NCBI RefSeq assembly: GCF_965228805.1
Contig: NZ_CBDDIE010000003.1
Coordinates: 124,001-188,000 of the forward strand
Length of the DNA stretch: 64,000 nt
Direction: 5' to 3'
Source of the DNA: JASBTN01 sp965228805
GTDB taxonomy: Bacteria > Pseudomonadota > Alphaproteobacteria > Rhodobacterales > Rhodobacteraceae
Shown: in pieces, positions 8,776-16,662 of the stretch
How the letters are laid out: every line of letters starts with the position of its first letter
Numbering within the stretch: the first letter of the stretch is position 1
Notes under the pieces: generated by a model
What the model was told of the DNA's origin: nothing
Seen by the model: the letters and a program-made list of their open reading frames with translations, nothing else
Databases searched by the model: none
Made by a program: the position numbers and the translations under genes

Positions 8776-10284
8776 TTATTCCCCGCGGGGGAAACGTTGG
8801 TTTTCTTCCACGTTGTCCAGGTTCATGTGGTTGCGCATGTAGCGTTCGGACGCTTTCTGCAGCGGCTGGTAATCCCAGGGGAAATAGGCGCCGTTGCGCA
8901 GGGCTTCGTAGACCACCCAGCGCCGCGCCTGGCTTTCGCGCACTTCGGCGTCGAAGGCGTCGAGGTCCCAGCGCGCTTCGGACTTGGCGCGCAGGCTGTT
9001 GAGCGTGCCTTGGTGAGCCGGGTCATCGGCAAGGTTGGTCAACTCATGCGGATCGTCGTCAATGTTGAAAAGTTGATCGGGATCCAGCGCACAGCGGGTG
9101 TATTTCCACGGCCCATATCGCAAATGTACAAGCGGGGCATAGGAGGCCTCGGCCGCATATTCCATCGCAACCGGGCTGTCGCGCCCCTCGCCACAGGCCA
9201 AGGGCAGCAGGCTTTCTCCATCCACCCAGGGGGTGATTTCATCCAAGGAAACACCGGCCAAGTCAGCAAGCGTCGGCGTCACGTCGAGGGTCGAGACCGG
9301 CGTGTCGATGCAACCCGGCTCCAGCCCCGGGGCCGCGACCATCAGGGGCACGCGGGCGGAGCCCTCGTAGAAGTTCATCTTGAACCATAGCCCGCGTTCT
9401 CCCAGCATGTCGCCGTGGTCCGAGACGAAGAGGATGATCGCCTCCTGCCGGGTGCTTTCCAGCGCCTCCAGGATCTCTCCGATCTTGTCGTCAAGGTAGG
9501 AGATGTTGGCGAAATAGGCGCGGCGCGATTTGCGGATATCCTCGTCGGTAATGTCGAAATTGCGCCAGTCATTGGCGTCGAAGATGCGCTTGGCGTGGGG
9601 GTCGTGATCCTCGTAGTCCATCGCCGGAACCGTGGGCAGCAGATGCTCGCAATCCTCGTAGAGGTCCCAGTATTTCTTGCGCGCCACATAGGGGTCATGC
9701 GGGTGGGTGAACGAGACGGTCAGGCACCAGGGGCGGTCGTCATGGCCGCGCGCCAGGTCATAGACCTTGCGAGTCGCGTGATAGGCGACCTCGTCATCAT
9801 ATTCCATCTGGTTCGAGATCTCGGCAACCCCAGCCCCTGTAACCGAGCCCATGTTGTGATACCACCAGTCAATGCGCTCGCCCGGTTTGCGGTAATCCGG
9901 GGTCCAGCCGAAATCGGCCGGGTAGATGTCCGTGGTCAGGCGTTCTTCGAACCCGTGCATCTGGTCGGGGCCGACGAAATGCATCTTGCCGCTGAGCGCG
10001 GTTTGGTAGCCAGCCCGCCGCAGATGGTGCGCATAGGTGGGAATGTCCGATCGGAACTCGGCCGCGTTGTCATAGACCCCGGTGCGGCGGGGCAGCTGAC
10101 CGGACATGAAGCTGGCCCGCCCTGGCGCGCAAAGCGGCGAGGCGGTGTAGCTGTTCGCAAAACGCACGGAGCGCGCCGCCAGCCGCTTCAGGTTCGGCGC
10201 ATGCAGCCAGTCGGCCGGGCCATCCGGGAACAGCGTGCCGTTTAGCTGGTCCACCATGAGAATCAGGATGTTAGGTTGCGTCAT
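8776..10284 (-). CDS. betC: Choline-sulfatase
   Basis: 502-residue type I sulfatase that hydrolyses choline-O-sulfate to choline and sulfate. The N-terminus NILILMVDQLNG supplies metal ligands, and the formylglycine site C52-A-P-G-R matches C-x-P-x-R. HPHDPY and SDHGDMLGERG are further metal and sulfate-binding elements. The C-terminus includes the long tail typical of BetC. No signal peptide, consistent with cytoplasmic action. The start overlaps the betI 3' end by 14 bp. Its presence means choline-O-sulfate can supply choline, sulfate and an osmoprotectant. Confidence 0.95.
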   Translation of the reverse strand: MTQPNILILMVDQLNGTLFPDGPADWLHAPNLKRLAARSVRFANSYTASPLCAPGRASFMSGQLPRRTGVYDNAAEFRSDIPTYAHHLRRAGYQTALSGKMHFVGPDQMHGFEERLTTDIYPADFGWTPDYRKPGERIDWWYHNMGSVTGAGVAEISNQMEYDDEVAYHATRKVYDLARGHDDRPWCLTVSFTHPHDPYVARKKYWDLYEDCEHLLPTVPAMDYEDHDPHAKRIFDANDWRNFDITDEDIRKSRRAYFANISYLDDKIGEILEALESTRQEAIILFVSDHGDMLGERGLWFKMNFYEGSARVPLMVAAPGLEPGCIDTPVSTLDVTPTLADLAGVSLDEITPWVDGESLLPLACGEGRDSPVAMEYAAEASYAPLVHLRYGPWKYTRCALDPDQLFNIDDDPHELTNLADDPAHQGTLNSLRAKSEARWDLDAFDAEVRESQARRWVVYEALRNGAYFPWDYQPLQKASERYMRNHMNLDNVEENQRFPRGE

Positions 10285-10861
10285 GATTTCCTCCCAGCAT
10301 CATGTCGAGACATTCAAGCACCTGATCACAGGCGTGTTTTTCATCCACCAGGTGATCGCGCAGGGCGTGGCGGATGTAGAGCCCGTCGATCATCGCGGCG
10401 AGCTTGTCGGCCATGTCATCCGCCTTGTCGCCCACAAGGGGCCGCAGGTCATGCGCCAGATTGGAATGCAGCCGCGCCTGATAGACGCGCAGCAACCGGC
10501 GCGCGCCATCCAGGCTTTGGCTGAGCACATAGAAGTTCAGCCAGGCCGAGATCACTTCGGGGCGGAAGTTGCCAGCTTCGAAATTGGCGTGAATGATCGC
10601 CTCAAGCCGTGCACGCGGGGTCTTGGACACCATCAGCGCGCTGCGCACCTGGGCGCCATAGACGGTCAGGATGTGACGCATAGCGGCCAGGAAAATCTGA
10701 TCCTTGCCACCAAAGTAATGATGCGCCAGTGCCGAGGACACCCCCGCCCGCTTGGCGATCTGCGCCACGGTCACATCCAGCGATCCCGCCTTGCCAATCT
10801 CTGCAATCGTGGCCTGAACCAGCGCCTTTCGGCGGATCGGCTCCATTCCGACTTTCGGCAA
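10271..10861 (-). CDS. betI: Transcriptional repressor BetI (TetR family)
   Basis: 196 residues. The start is a TTG (MPKVGMEPIRRKALV), chosen because BetI proteins begin with this sequence and GGGAGG lies 5 bp upstream. A TetR helix-turn-helix is at about 28-48 (TVAQIAKRAGVSSALAHHYF), followed by the ligand domain with the BetI-type C-terminus. BetI represses bet genes and releases DNA when choline is bound. First gene of betICBA; a near-ideal operator palindrome lies 46 bp upstream, between the divergent bet and cho operons. Confidence 0.95.
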   Translation of the reverse strand: MPKVGMEPIRRKALVQATIAEIGKAGSLDVTVAQIAKRAGVSSALAHHYFGGKDQIFLAAMRHILTVYGAQVRSALMVSKTPRARLEAIIHANFEAGNFRPEVISAWLNFYVLSQSLDGARRLLRVYQARLHSNLAHDLRPLVGDKADDMADKLAAMIDGLYIRHALRDHLVDEKHACDQVLECLDMMLGGNHDAT

Positions 10862-10906
10862 ATTCGCCTCCCATTCGCGTTCCGAACATAAGGGTTGCTT
10901 TTTTTA

Positions 10907-10920
10907 ATTGACTCGTCAAT
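10907..10920. promoter_or_regulatory. BetI operator palindrome
   Basis: ATTGAC-TC-GTCAAT is a perfect inverted repeat with a 2-bp spacer, embedded in an AT-rich island in otherwise GC-rich DNA. It sits 46 bp upstream of the betI start and 145 bp upstream of choX. TCAAT-containing dyads upstream of bet genes are known BetI targets, so one site may control both divergent operons. Confidence 0.7.
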
Positions 10921-11064
10921 CAATAAAAAGGCAGCCTGCGTGACAGAGGAGAAACGCGGGTTCCACCCAGGGCCACATGGCGCTAGGGTTCCGGTGACGT
11001 TTCGGTCAGGCGCCCCAGGGGTCGACCGAACGCCCGCAATAAGATTGAACAGGGAGCTGACAAA

Positions 11065-11994
11065 ATGCTGAAAACCACCCTTTCCGCTCTGGCCCTTTCG
11101 GCCATCGCCGGGACCGCCTTCGCCGATGGCCACTGCGCCAAGGTGACCTTCTCGGACGTGGGCTGGACCGACATCACCGCCACCACCGCCGCCACCACCG
11201 TGGTGTTGGAGGCTCTGGGGTATGAGACCGACATCAAGATTCTGTCGGTGCCGGTGACCTATACCGCGCTGTCGAAGGGCGACATCGACGTGTTCCTGGG
11301 CAACTGGATGCCCACCATGGAAGGCGACATCGCCTCGTATCGCGAAGCGGGCACTGTCGACATCGTGCGCACCAACCTGGAAGGCGCGAAATACACCCTG
11401 GCGGTGAACGCCGCTGCGGCTGCTCTGGGCATCAAGGACTTCGCCGACATCGCCGCCCATGCGGATGCGCTGGACGGCAAGATCTACGGCATTGAGCCGG
11501 GCAATGATGGCAACCGCCTGATCCAGTCGATGTTCGACGCCAACGCCTTCGGCCTGGAAGGGTTCGAGGTCGTGGAAAGCTCGGAACAGGGCATGCTGGC
11601 CCAGGTCGCCCGCGCCAACAAGAAAGACGAACCGATCGTCTTCCTGGGCTGGGAACCGCACCCGATGAACGCCAACTTCGAGATGTCCTACCTGACCGGC
11701 GGCGACGACTACTTCGGCCCGAACCTGGGCGGCGCTGTGGTCGACACCAACACTCGCGCGGGTTACGTCGCGGACTGCCCGAATGTCGGCAAGATGCTGA
11801 TGAACCTCGAGTTCTCGCTCGCCATGGAGAACGAGATCATGGGCGCGATCCTGAACGACGGTGAAGACCCGGAAGATGCCGCCAAGGCCTGGCTGGCCGC
11901 CAACCCGGATGCCTTCATGGGCTGGCTGGATGGCGTGACCACGCTGGACGGTGGCGACAGCGTCGCCGCGGTCAAATCCGCCTTGGGTATGTAA
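11065..11994 (+). CDS. choX: Choline ABC transporter, substrate-binding protein
   Basis: 309 residues with a cleavable signal peptide (MLKTTLSALALSAIAGTAFA). The mature protein has the glycine-betaine/choline binding fold (OpuAC-like), with DVGWTDITATTA near the start, DVFLGNWMPTM, GIEPGNDGNR and VFLGWEPHPMN, matching ChoX of rhizobia. Periplasmic capture of choline (and acetylcholine in characterised ChoX). ATG at 11065 follows AGGGAG. It is separated from choW by a LysE-type gene and a GC-rich palindrome, an uncommon arrangement for a cho operon. Confidence 0.94.
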   Translation: MLKTTLSALALSAIAGTAFADGHCAKVTFSDVGWTDITATTAATTVVLEALGYETDIKILSVPVTYTALSKGDIDVFLGNWMPTMEGDIASYREAGTVDIVRTNLEGAKYTLAVNAAAAALGIKDFADIAAHADALDGKIYGIEPGNDGNRLIQSMFDANAFGLEGFEVVESSEQGMLAQVARANKKDEPIVFLGWEPHPMNANFEMSYLTGGDDYFGPNLGGAVVDTNTRAGYVADCPNVGKMLMNLEFSLAMENEIMGAILNDGEDPEDAAKAWLAANPDAFMGWLDGVTTLDGGDSVAAVKSALGM

Positions 11995-12018
11995 TCCCGC
12001 CGCCTGAACAAAACGCCC

Positions 12019-12096
12019 CCTCCCCCGGTCCCGGGGGAGGTGCCCCGCAGGGGCGGAGGGGGCCGAGGCTTCGAGCCGAAGCGCAGCTTCGACCGT
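12019..12096. repeat. GC-rich palindromic intergenic element between choX and the LysE-type gene
   Basis: CCTCCCCCGG (12019-12028) and CCGGGGGAGG (12031-12040) form a perfect 10-bp stem with a 2-base loop. TGCCCC-GC-AGGGGC follows immediately, then GGCTTCGAGCCGAAGC and GCAGCTTCGA palindromic pieces. The composite looks like a dispersed REP-type element and could attenuate transcription after choX, giving excess binding protein. Confidence 0.5.
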
Positions 12097-12142
12097 TTGA
12101 TAACAGCCCGCCCCCTCCGGACCCGCTATTTCCCGAGTTTTC

Positions 12143-12754
12143 ATGACCCTGACCGCGCTCGCCCTCTTCCTGCCCGCCTGTTTCGCGTTGAACGTGGCCC
12201 CCGGCCCGAACAATGTGCTGGCCTTCGCCAATGCCTCGCGGCGCGGCTTTCTGGCCGGGCTGATTGGCGGCATGGGGCGCATGCTGCCCTTTGCGACGAT
12301 GATCGCCCTGGTCGGTCTGGGCCTGGGCGCGCTTCTGGCCCTGTCCGAGGCCGCATTTACCGCAGTCAAACTCGCCGGTGCCGCCTATCTGATCTACATC
12401 GGCTGGCGCATGTGGCGGGCACCCGCGCCGACGGCCCAGACTGCCCGTGACGAGCCGCTCTCCGCGCTAATCCGCCGCGATTTCCTGATCGCCATCGGCA
12501 ACCCCAAGGCCATCGCGATCTTTACCGCCTTCTTCCCGCAGTTCACCGACCTTTCGGCCCCGCTGGCCCCGCAATACGCCACGCTGGGCGTGCTGTTCCT
12601 GGGGCTGGAGGTGCTAGCGGTCGCCACCTATGCCGCCCTCGGGACCGGGCTGAAAGGTTTCCTCACACCGCTGCGCCTTCACCGGATGAACCGGGGCGTG
12701 GGCGGGTTTCTCATCTTCTCCGGCCTGACCATGGCCCTCAGCGAAAGGCACTGA
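12143..12754 (+). CDS. LysE/RhtB-family amino-acid exporter
   Basis: 203 residues, about six membrane helices. The N-terminal APGPNNVLAFANASRRGF motif is diagnostic for the LysE/RhtB family, followed by GLIGGMGRMLPFA, LAGAAYLIYIGWRMWRA and the FLIAIGNPKAIAIFTAFFPQF motif. The family exports amino acids or homoserine lactones; the substrate here is unknown. It sits between choX and choW, only 3 bp from choW, so it is probably cotranscribed with the transporter. A role in exporting a betaine-derived amino acid is speculation. Confidence 0.87.
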   Translation: MTLTALALFLPACFALNVAPGPNNVLAFANASRRGFLAGLIGGMGRMLPFATMIALVGLGLGALLALSEAAFTAVKLAGAAYLIYIGWRMWRAPAPTAQTARDEPLSALIRRDFLIAIGNPKAIAIFTAFFPQFTDLSAPLAPQYATLGVLFLGLEVLAVATYAALGTGLKGFLTPLRLHRMNRGVGGFLIFSGLTMALSERH

Positions 12755-12757
12755 CCC

Positions 12758-13594
12758 TTGGACTGGCTCACTGATAACAAGATCCCCGTGGGGAAAGTAT
12801 CGAAGAAGGTCTTCGACTGGCTGCAGGAAACCGGCGAACCGGTGTTCGACTGGATTTCCTGGGCAATGGAGCTTCTGATCGATGGGCTCCTGTGGATCTG
12901 GCAAACGCCCCATCCGCTGTTCGTCGTGGCCGTTGTGGTCGCCCTGACCTGGTTTCTTCAGCGCAGTTGGAAGATCTGCTTGATGGTGGTCGCGGGCTTC
13001 CTGTTCATCCTGAACCAGGGCTATTGGGAGGAAACCACCGAAAGCCTGACTCTGGTCCTGTCGGCCTGTGTCGTCTGCATGGCGGTGGGTGTACCGATCG
13101 GCATTGCCGCCGCACACCGCCCCCGGCTTTATGCCGCGATGCGCCCGATCCTCGACCTGATGCAGACCCTACCCACTTTCGTCTACCTGATCCCCGCGAT
13201 CGTCTTCTTCGGCATCGGCATGGTGCCGGGGCTCCTGGCCACGGTGATCTTCGTGCTGCCCGCGCCGATCCGCCTAACCCACCTGGGCGTCAGCTCGACG
13301 CCCCCCGCCCTTTTGGAAGCCGCCCAGGCCTTCGGCGCGACGCCGCGCCAGACCCTGTGGAAAGTCGAACTGCCCTACGCGCTGCCGCAGATCATGGCCG
13401 GTTTGAACCAGACCATCATGCTGTCGCTGTCCATGGTTGTCATCGCAGCCCTGGTCGGCGCGGACGGGCTGGGCGTGCCGGTGCTGCGCGCGCTGAACCA
13501 GGTCAACACCGCTCTGGGCTTTGAGAGCGGCTTCATCATCGTCGTGGTCGCGATCATGCTCGACCGCATCCTTCGCGTGGAGCGTGACAAATGA
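12758..13594 (+). CDS. choW: Choline ABC transporter, permease
   Basis: 278 residues starting at a TTG (MDWLTDNKIPVGK), which matches ChoW/OpuAB-type N-termini. An amphipathic N-terminal region is followed by about six membrane helices and the EAA loop (EAAQAFGATPRQTLWKVELP) that contacts the ATPase. Inner-membrane channel of the choline importer. Start 3 bp after the LysE-type gene; stop overlaps choV by 4 bp. Confidence 0.93.
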   Translation: MDWLTDNKIPVGKVSKKVFDWLQETGEPVFDWISWAMELLIDGLLWIWQTPHPLFVVAVVVALTWFLQRSWKICLMVVAGFLFILNQGYWEETTESLTLVLSACVVCMAVGVPIGIAAAHRPRLYAAMRPILDLMQTLPTFVYLIPAIVFFGIGMVPGLLATVIFVLPAPIRLTHLGVSSTPPALLEAAQAFGATPRQTLWKVELPYALPQIMAGLNQTIMLSLSMVVIAALVGADGLGVPVLRALNQVNTALGFESGFIIVVVAIMLDRILRVERDK

Positions 13595-14622
13595 GCATTG
13601 CCGTCGAATTCGATACCGTCTCGATCGTCTTTGGGGACACCCCCGAAAAAGCCCTGCCGCTGATGGACCAGGACCAGAGCCGCGCCGAGGTGCAGGAGGC
13701 CACCGGCCAGGTGCTGGGCGTGCATGACTGTTCGATCAGCGTGGAAGAGGGCGAAATCCTCGTGCTGATGGGCCTGTCGGGCTCGGGCAAATCCACCCTG
13801 CTGCGCGCGGTGAACGGGTTGAACCCGGTGGTGCGCGGGCAGGTGCGGGTGAACGATGGCGAGGGGCTGGTCGATGTCAGCCATTCCGACCCCGCCACCC
13901 TGCGCCACCTGCGACAGCACCGTGTCGCCATGGTGTTCCAGCAGTTCGGCCTCTTGCCCTGGCGCACGGTGCGCGAGAACGTCGGCCTGGGGCTTGAGCT
14001 GGCCGGCATGCCCCCGGCCGAACGCAACGCCCAGGTGGACAAGCAGCTGGGTCTGGTCGGCCTGTCCGACTGGGCCGACAACAAGGTCAGCGAGCTGTCG
14101 GGCGGCATGCAGCAGCGCGTGGGCCTGGCCCGCGCCTTTGCCACCGACGCGCCGATCCTGTTGATGGACGAACCCTTCTCAGCGCTCGACCCGCTCATTC
14201 GCACCAAGCTGCAGGACGAGCTGATCGACCTGCAAAACGAGCTGAAACGCACGATCATTTTTGTCAGCCACGACCTGGACGAGGCCTTCAAGCTGGGCGA
14301 CCGCATCGCCATCATGGAGGGCGGGCGTATCGTGCAATGCGGCACCCCGCGCGACATCTTTACCAACCCGGCGAATGAGTATGTGGCAGATTTCGTGGCC
14401 CACATGAACCCGCTGGGGGTACTCTGCGCGCGCGACGTGATGGAACCGGCCTCGGGTGACTACGAGCACATCGTGCGCCCCAATGCCGACATCCACAGCG
14501 TCATGGAGCTGGTAAAAACCCATGACGCGCCGGTTGGCGTGGCCTGGGAGGACGGGCATGTGATCGGTCAGGTGACCTCGGACAGGGTGCTCGAGAAACT
14601 GCTGGACCCGCGCGGCGACTGA
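13591..14622 (+). CDS. choV: Choline ABC transporter, ATP-binding protein
   Basis: 343 residues. Walker A GLSGSGKST (61-69), Q-loop VFQQFG, signature LSGGMQQRVG (169-178) and Walker B ILLMDEP (189-195) are intact. The extended N-terminus with FGDTPEKALPLMDQDQSR is characteristic of ChoV/ProV-type ATPases. A C-terminal regulatory tail follows the nucleotide-binding domain. Energises choline import with ChoX and ChoW. A clear terminator follows 60 bp downstream. Confidence 0.94.
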   Translation: MSIAVEFDTVSIVFGDTPEKALPLMDQDQSRAEVQEATGQVLGVHDCSISVEEGEILVLMGLSGSGKSTLLRAVNGLNPVVRGQVRVNDGEGLVDVSHSDPATLRHLRQHRVAMVFQQFGLLPWRTVRENVGLGLELAGMPPAERNAQVDKQLGLVGLSDWADNKVSELSGGMQQRVGLARAFATDAPILLMDEPFSALDPLIRTKLQDELIDLQNELKRTIIFVSHDLDEAFKLGDRIAIMEGGRIVQCGTPRDIFTNPANEYVADFVAHMNPLGVLCARDVMEPASGDYEHIVRPNADIHSVMELVKTHDAPVGVAWEDGHVIGQVTSDRVLEKLLDPRGD

Positions 14623-14681
14623 CCCTTCGGGGGCGCCCACCCTTCTTTTTGCACACCGGGCGCATATGTCGACGACGCGGC

Positions 14682-14708
14682 AAGGCGCGGGTTAGTCCCG
14701 CGCCTTTT
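14682..14708 (+). terminator. Rho-independent terminator of the cho operon
   Basis: AAGGCGCGGG (14682-14691), loop TTAGT, CCCGCGCCTTTT (14697-14708): an 8-bp GC stem followed by a T-run, 60 bp after the choV stop. Confidence 0.8.
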
Positions 14709-14731
14709 CCTTTTGATGGCCGCGCTGACGC

Positions 14732-14810
14732 GCGGCAGGGGGCTTTGCCCCCACGCCAAGCCCCTTCGGGCCTTGCCGCTCCCCCAGGATATTTATGGAA
14801 AGATGAAAAG
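14732..14810. repeat. Composite intergenic repeat (hairpins plus CCCCCAGGATATTT box)
   Basis: A GGGGGC-TTT-GCCCCC hairpin (14738-14752) is followed by an imperfect CAAGCCCC/GGGCCTTG hairpin and then CCCCCAGGATATTT with a purine-rich tail. A related box, CCCCCAAGATACTT, lies at 34876-34889. From memory this layout is common between genes in Rhodobacteraceae. The rest of the 274-bp gap (14623-14896) holds the choV terminator and no gene. Confidence 0.45.
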
Positions 14811-14896
14811 GGCGGGCAGCGCTTGGCCCAGGACGGACCGGAAGCGGGGCGAAATCCGCCCTTTTCCCTGTCCTCTCTTGGGTCTAACGTCGCCTC

Positions 14897-15844
14897 ATGT
14901 TGCGCTTTGCCCTGATCCGCGCCCTGTCACTCACCCTCTCGCTCATTGTCGCGAGCCTGGTGATCTTCGCGGTGATCGAGGTCATTCCGGGCGACCCGGC
15001 CGCCTTCATGCTGGGGCTGAACGCGCAGCCCGAAACCATCGCCGCCCTGCGCGAGGAACTGGGGCTGACAGGCTCCCTGCCCGCCCGCTATCTGGGCTGG
15101 GTCGCAGGGATGCTGACCGGCGACTTCGGGCAGAGCTATACCTACCGTGTGCCTGTGTCCGAGCTAATCACACAGCGCCTGCAAGTGTCGCTGCCGCTGG
15201 CGCTCTTTGCGCTGTGCCTGTCGACGGTGATCGCCATTCCGGTCGGGTTAATTGCGGCGGCGCGACGGGGCAAGGCAACCGATTACGGCGTCATGGGCGC
15301 CACGCAGTTGGGCATCGCGGTGCCCAACTTCTGGTTCGCCATGCTGTTGGTGCTGGTCTTTGCCGTGAACCTGCGCTGGTTTTCGGCGGGTGGTTTCCCC
15401 GGTTGGGACGCCGGATTGGCTGCGGGGATAAGGGCGCTGACCCTGCCCGCCGTGGCGCTCGCGCTGCCGCAGGCGTCGATCCTGGCGCGCGTCATGCGAT
15501 CGAGCCTCTTGGACACGCTGCACCAGGATTACATCCGCACCGCCCGCGCCAAGGGCCTGTCGATGCGCCAGGCCACCATCCGCCACGCGCTGCGCAACGC
15601 TCTGATCCCTGTGCTGACGATCATCGGGCTGCAGTTCAGCTTCCTGCTGGCGGGCGCCATCATCATCGAGAACGTCTTCTTCCTGCCGGGCCTTGGTCGG
15701 CTGATTTTCCAGGCCATTACCCAGCGCGACCTGGTGGTGGTGGAAAGCGTGACCATGCTGTTGGTCTTTGCCGTGATCCTGGTCACCTTCCTGGTCGACA
15801 TCGCCTATGCGGCCGTCGACCCCCGGCTGAGGAGACGCGCATGA
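14897..15844 (+). CDS. Peptide/nickel-type ABC transporter permease (DppB-like)
   Basis: 315 residues, six membrane helices. The N-terminal helix is followed by VIPGDPAAFMLG, a hallmark of DppB/OppB/NikB permeases, and the EAA loop region reads DYIRTARAKGLSMRQATIRHALRNALIPVLT. First gene of a rightward operon with a second permease, a fused double ATPase and an aldehyde dehydrogenase; no binding-protein gene adjoins. No clear Shine-Dalgarno precedes the ATG at 14897. Substrate not determinable. Confidence 0.9.
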   Translation: MLRFALIRALSLTLSLIVASLVIFAVIEVIPGDPAAFMLGLNAQPETIAALREELGLTGSLPARYLGWVAGMLTGDFGQSYTYRVPVSELITQRLQVSLPLALFALCLSTVIAIPVGLIAAARRGKATDYGVMGATQLGIAVPNFWFAMLLVLVFAVNLRWFSAGGFPGWDAGLAAGIRALTLPAVALALPQASILARVMRSSLLDTLHQDYIRTARAKGLSMRQATIRHALRNALIPVLTIIGLQFSFLLAGAIIIENVFFLPGLGRLIFQAITQRDLVVVESVTMLLVFAVILVTFLVDIAYAAVDPRLRRRA

Positions 15845-16662
15845 GATTCCCGGCACAGGTTGTCCTGGGCGCCACCATCAGCGCCGTGTTTCTGGCCCTC
15901 ATCACTCTGTCCTTCGCCTGGACGCCCCATGATGTGACCACCCTGCCGATTGCCGAGAAACTGCAGGCGCCGTCAGGGAAATACTGGCTGGGGACCGACC
16001 ACCTGGGCCGTGATCTACTGTCGATGCTGATGGAGGGCGGGCGCACCTCCATCGCGGTTGCGATCATCGCCGTAGGCATCGGCATCGGCCTGGGCGTGCC
16101 CCTGGGCCTGGCCGCCGCGGCCACGCGGGGCAGTCTGTTGGACGAGGTCATCATGCGCGGCAATGACCTGATCTTCGCCTTCCCCTCGCTGGTCATCGCC
16201 ATCCTGATCACCGCCGTCTTCGGCCCGTCGGCCACCAATGCGATCCTGGCCATCGGCATCTTCAACATCCCGGTCTTTGCCCGTGTCGCACGCGGCGGGG
16301 CGCTGACGATCTGGACGCAGGATTACATCCTCTCGGCCCGGGTTGCGGGCAAGGGCAGAGCGCGCATCAGCCTGGAGCACATCCTGCCCAATATCGCCAA
16401 CCTGTTGATCGTGCAGGGCACAATCCAGTTCTCCCTGGGCATCCTGGCCGAGGCGGGGCTCAGCTACGTGGGCCTGGGCGCCCAGCCCCCCACACCCAGC
16501 TGGGGCCGCATGCTGGCGGATGCGCAGACCTTCATCTACACCGAACCGCAACTGGCGGTGCTGCCCGGCCTGTCCATCGTCTTGATGGTCCTGGGGCTGA
16601 ATCTGATGGGCGACGGGCTGCGCGACCTTCTGGATCCCCGCATTCGGAGGGCGCGCGCATGA
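15841..16662 (+). CDS. Peptide/nickel-type ABC transporter permease (DppC-like)
   Basis: 273 residues from the ATG at 15841, which overlaps the upstream stop by 4 bp. An N-terminal helix precedes WLGTDHLGRDLLSMLMEGGRTS, the typical DppC/OppC motif, then the inner-membrane domain with EAA loop YILSARVAGKGRARISLEHILPN. Shorter N-terminal cytoplasmic part than most DppC proteins. Forms the channel heterodimer with the DppB-like protein. Confidence 0.9.
   Translation: MRFPAQVVLGATISAVFLALITLSFAWTPHDVTTLPIAEKLQAPSGKYWLGTDHLGRDLLSMLMEGGRTSIAVAIIAVGIGIGLGVPLGLAAAATRGSLLDEVIMRGNDLIFAFPSLVIAILITAVFGPSATNAILAIGIFNIPVFARVARGGALTIWTQDYILSARVAGKGRARISLEHILPNIANLLIVQGTIQFSLGILAEAGLSYVGLGAQPPTPSWGRMLADAQTFIYTEPQLAVLPGLSIVLMVLGLNLMGDGLRDLLDPRIRRARA

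Noticed and set aside
10771..12369. 532-residue open frame opposite choX and betI's start
   Set aside because: Antisense shadow of choX; low-complexity, no domain, and it crosses the betI promoter and the LysE start.
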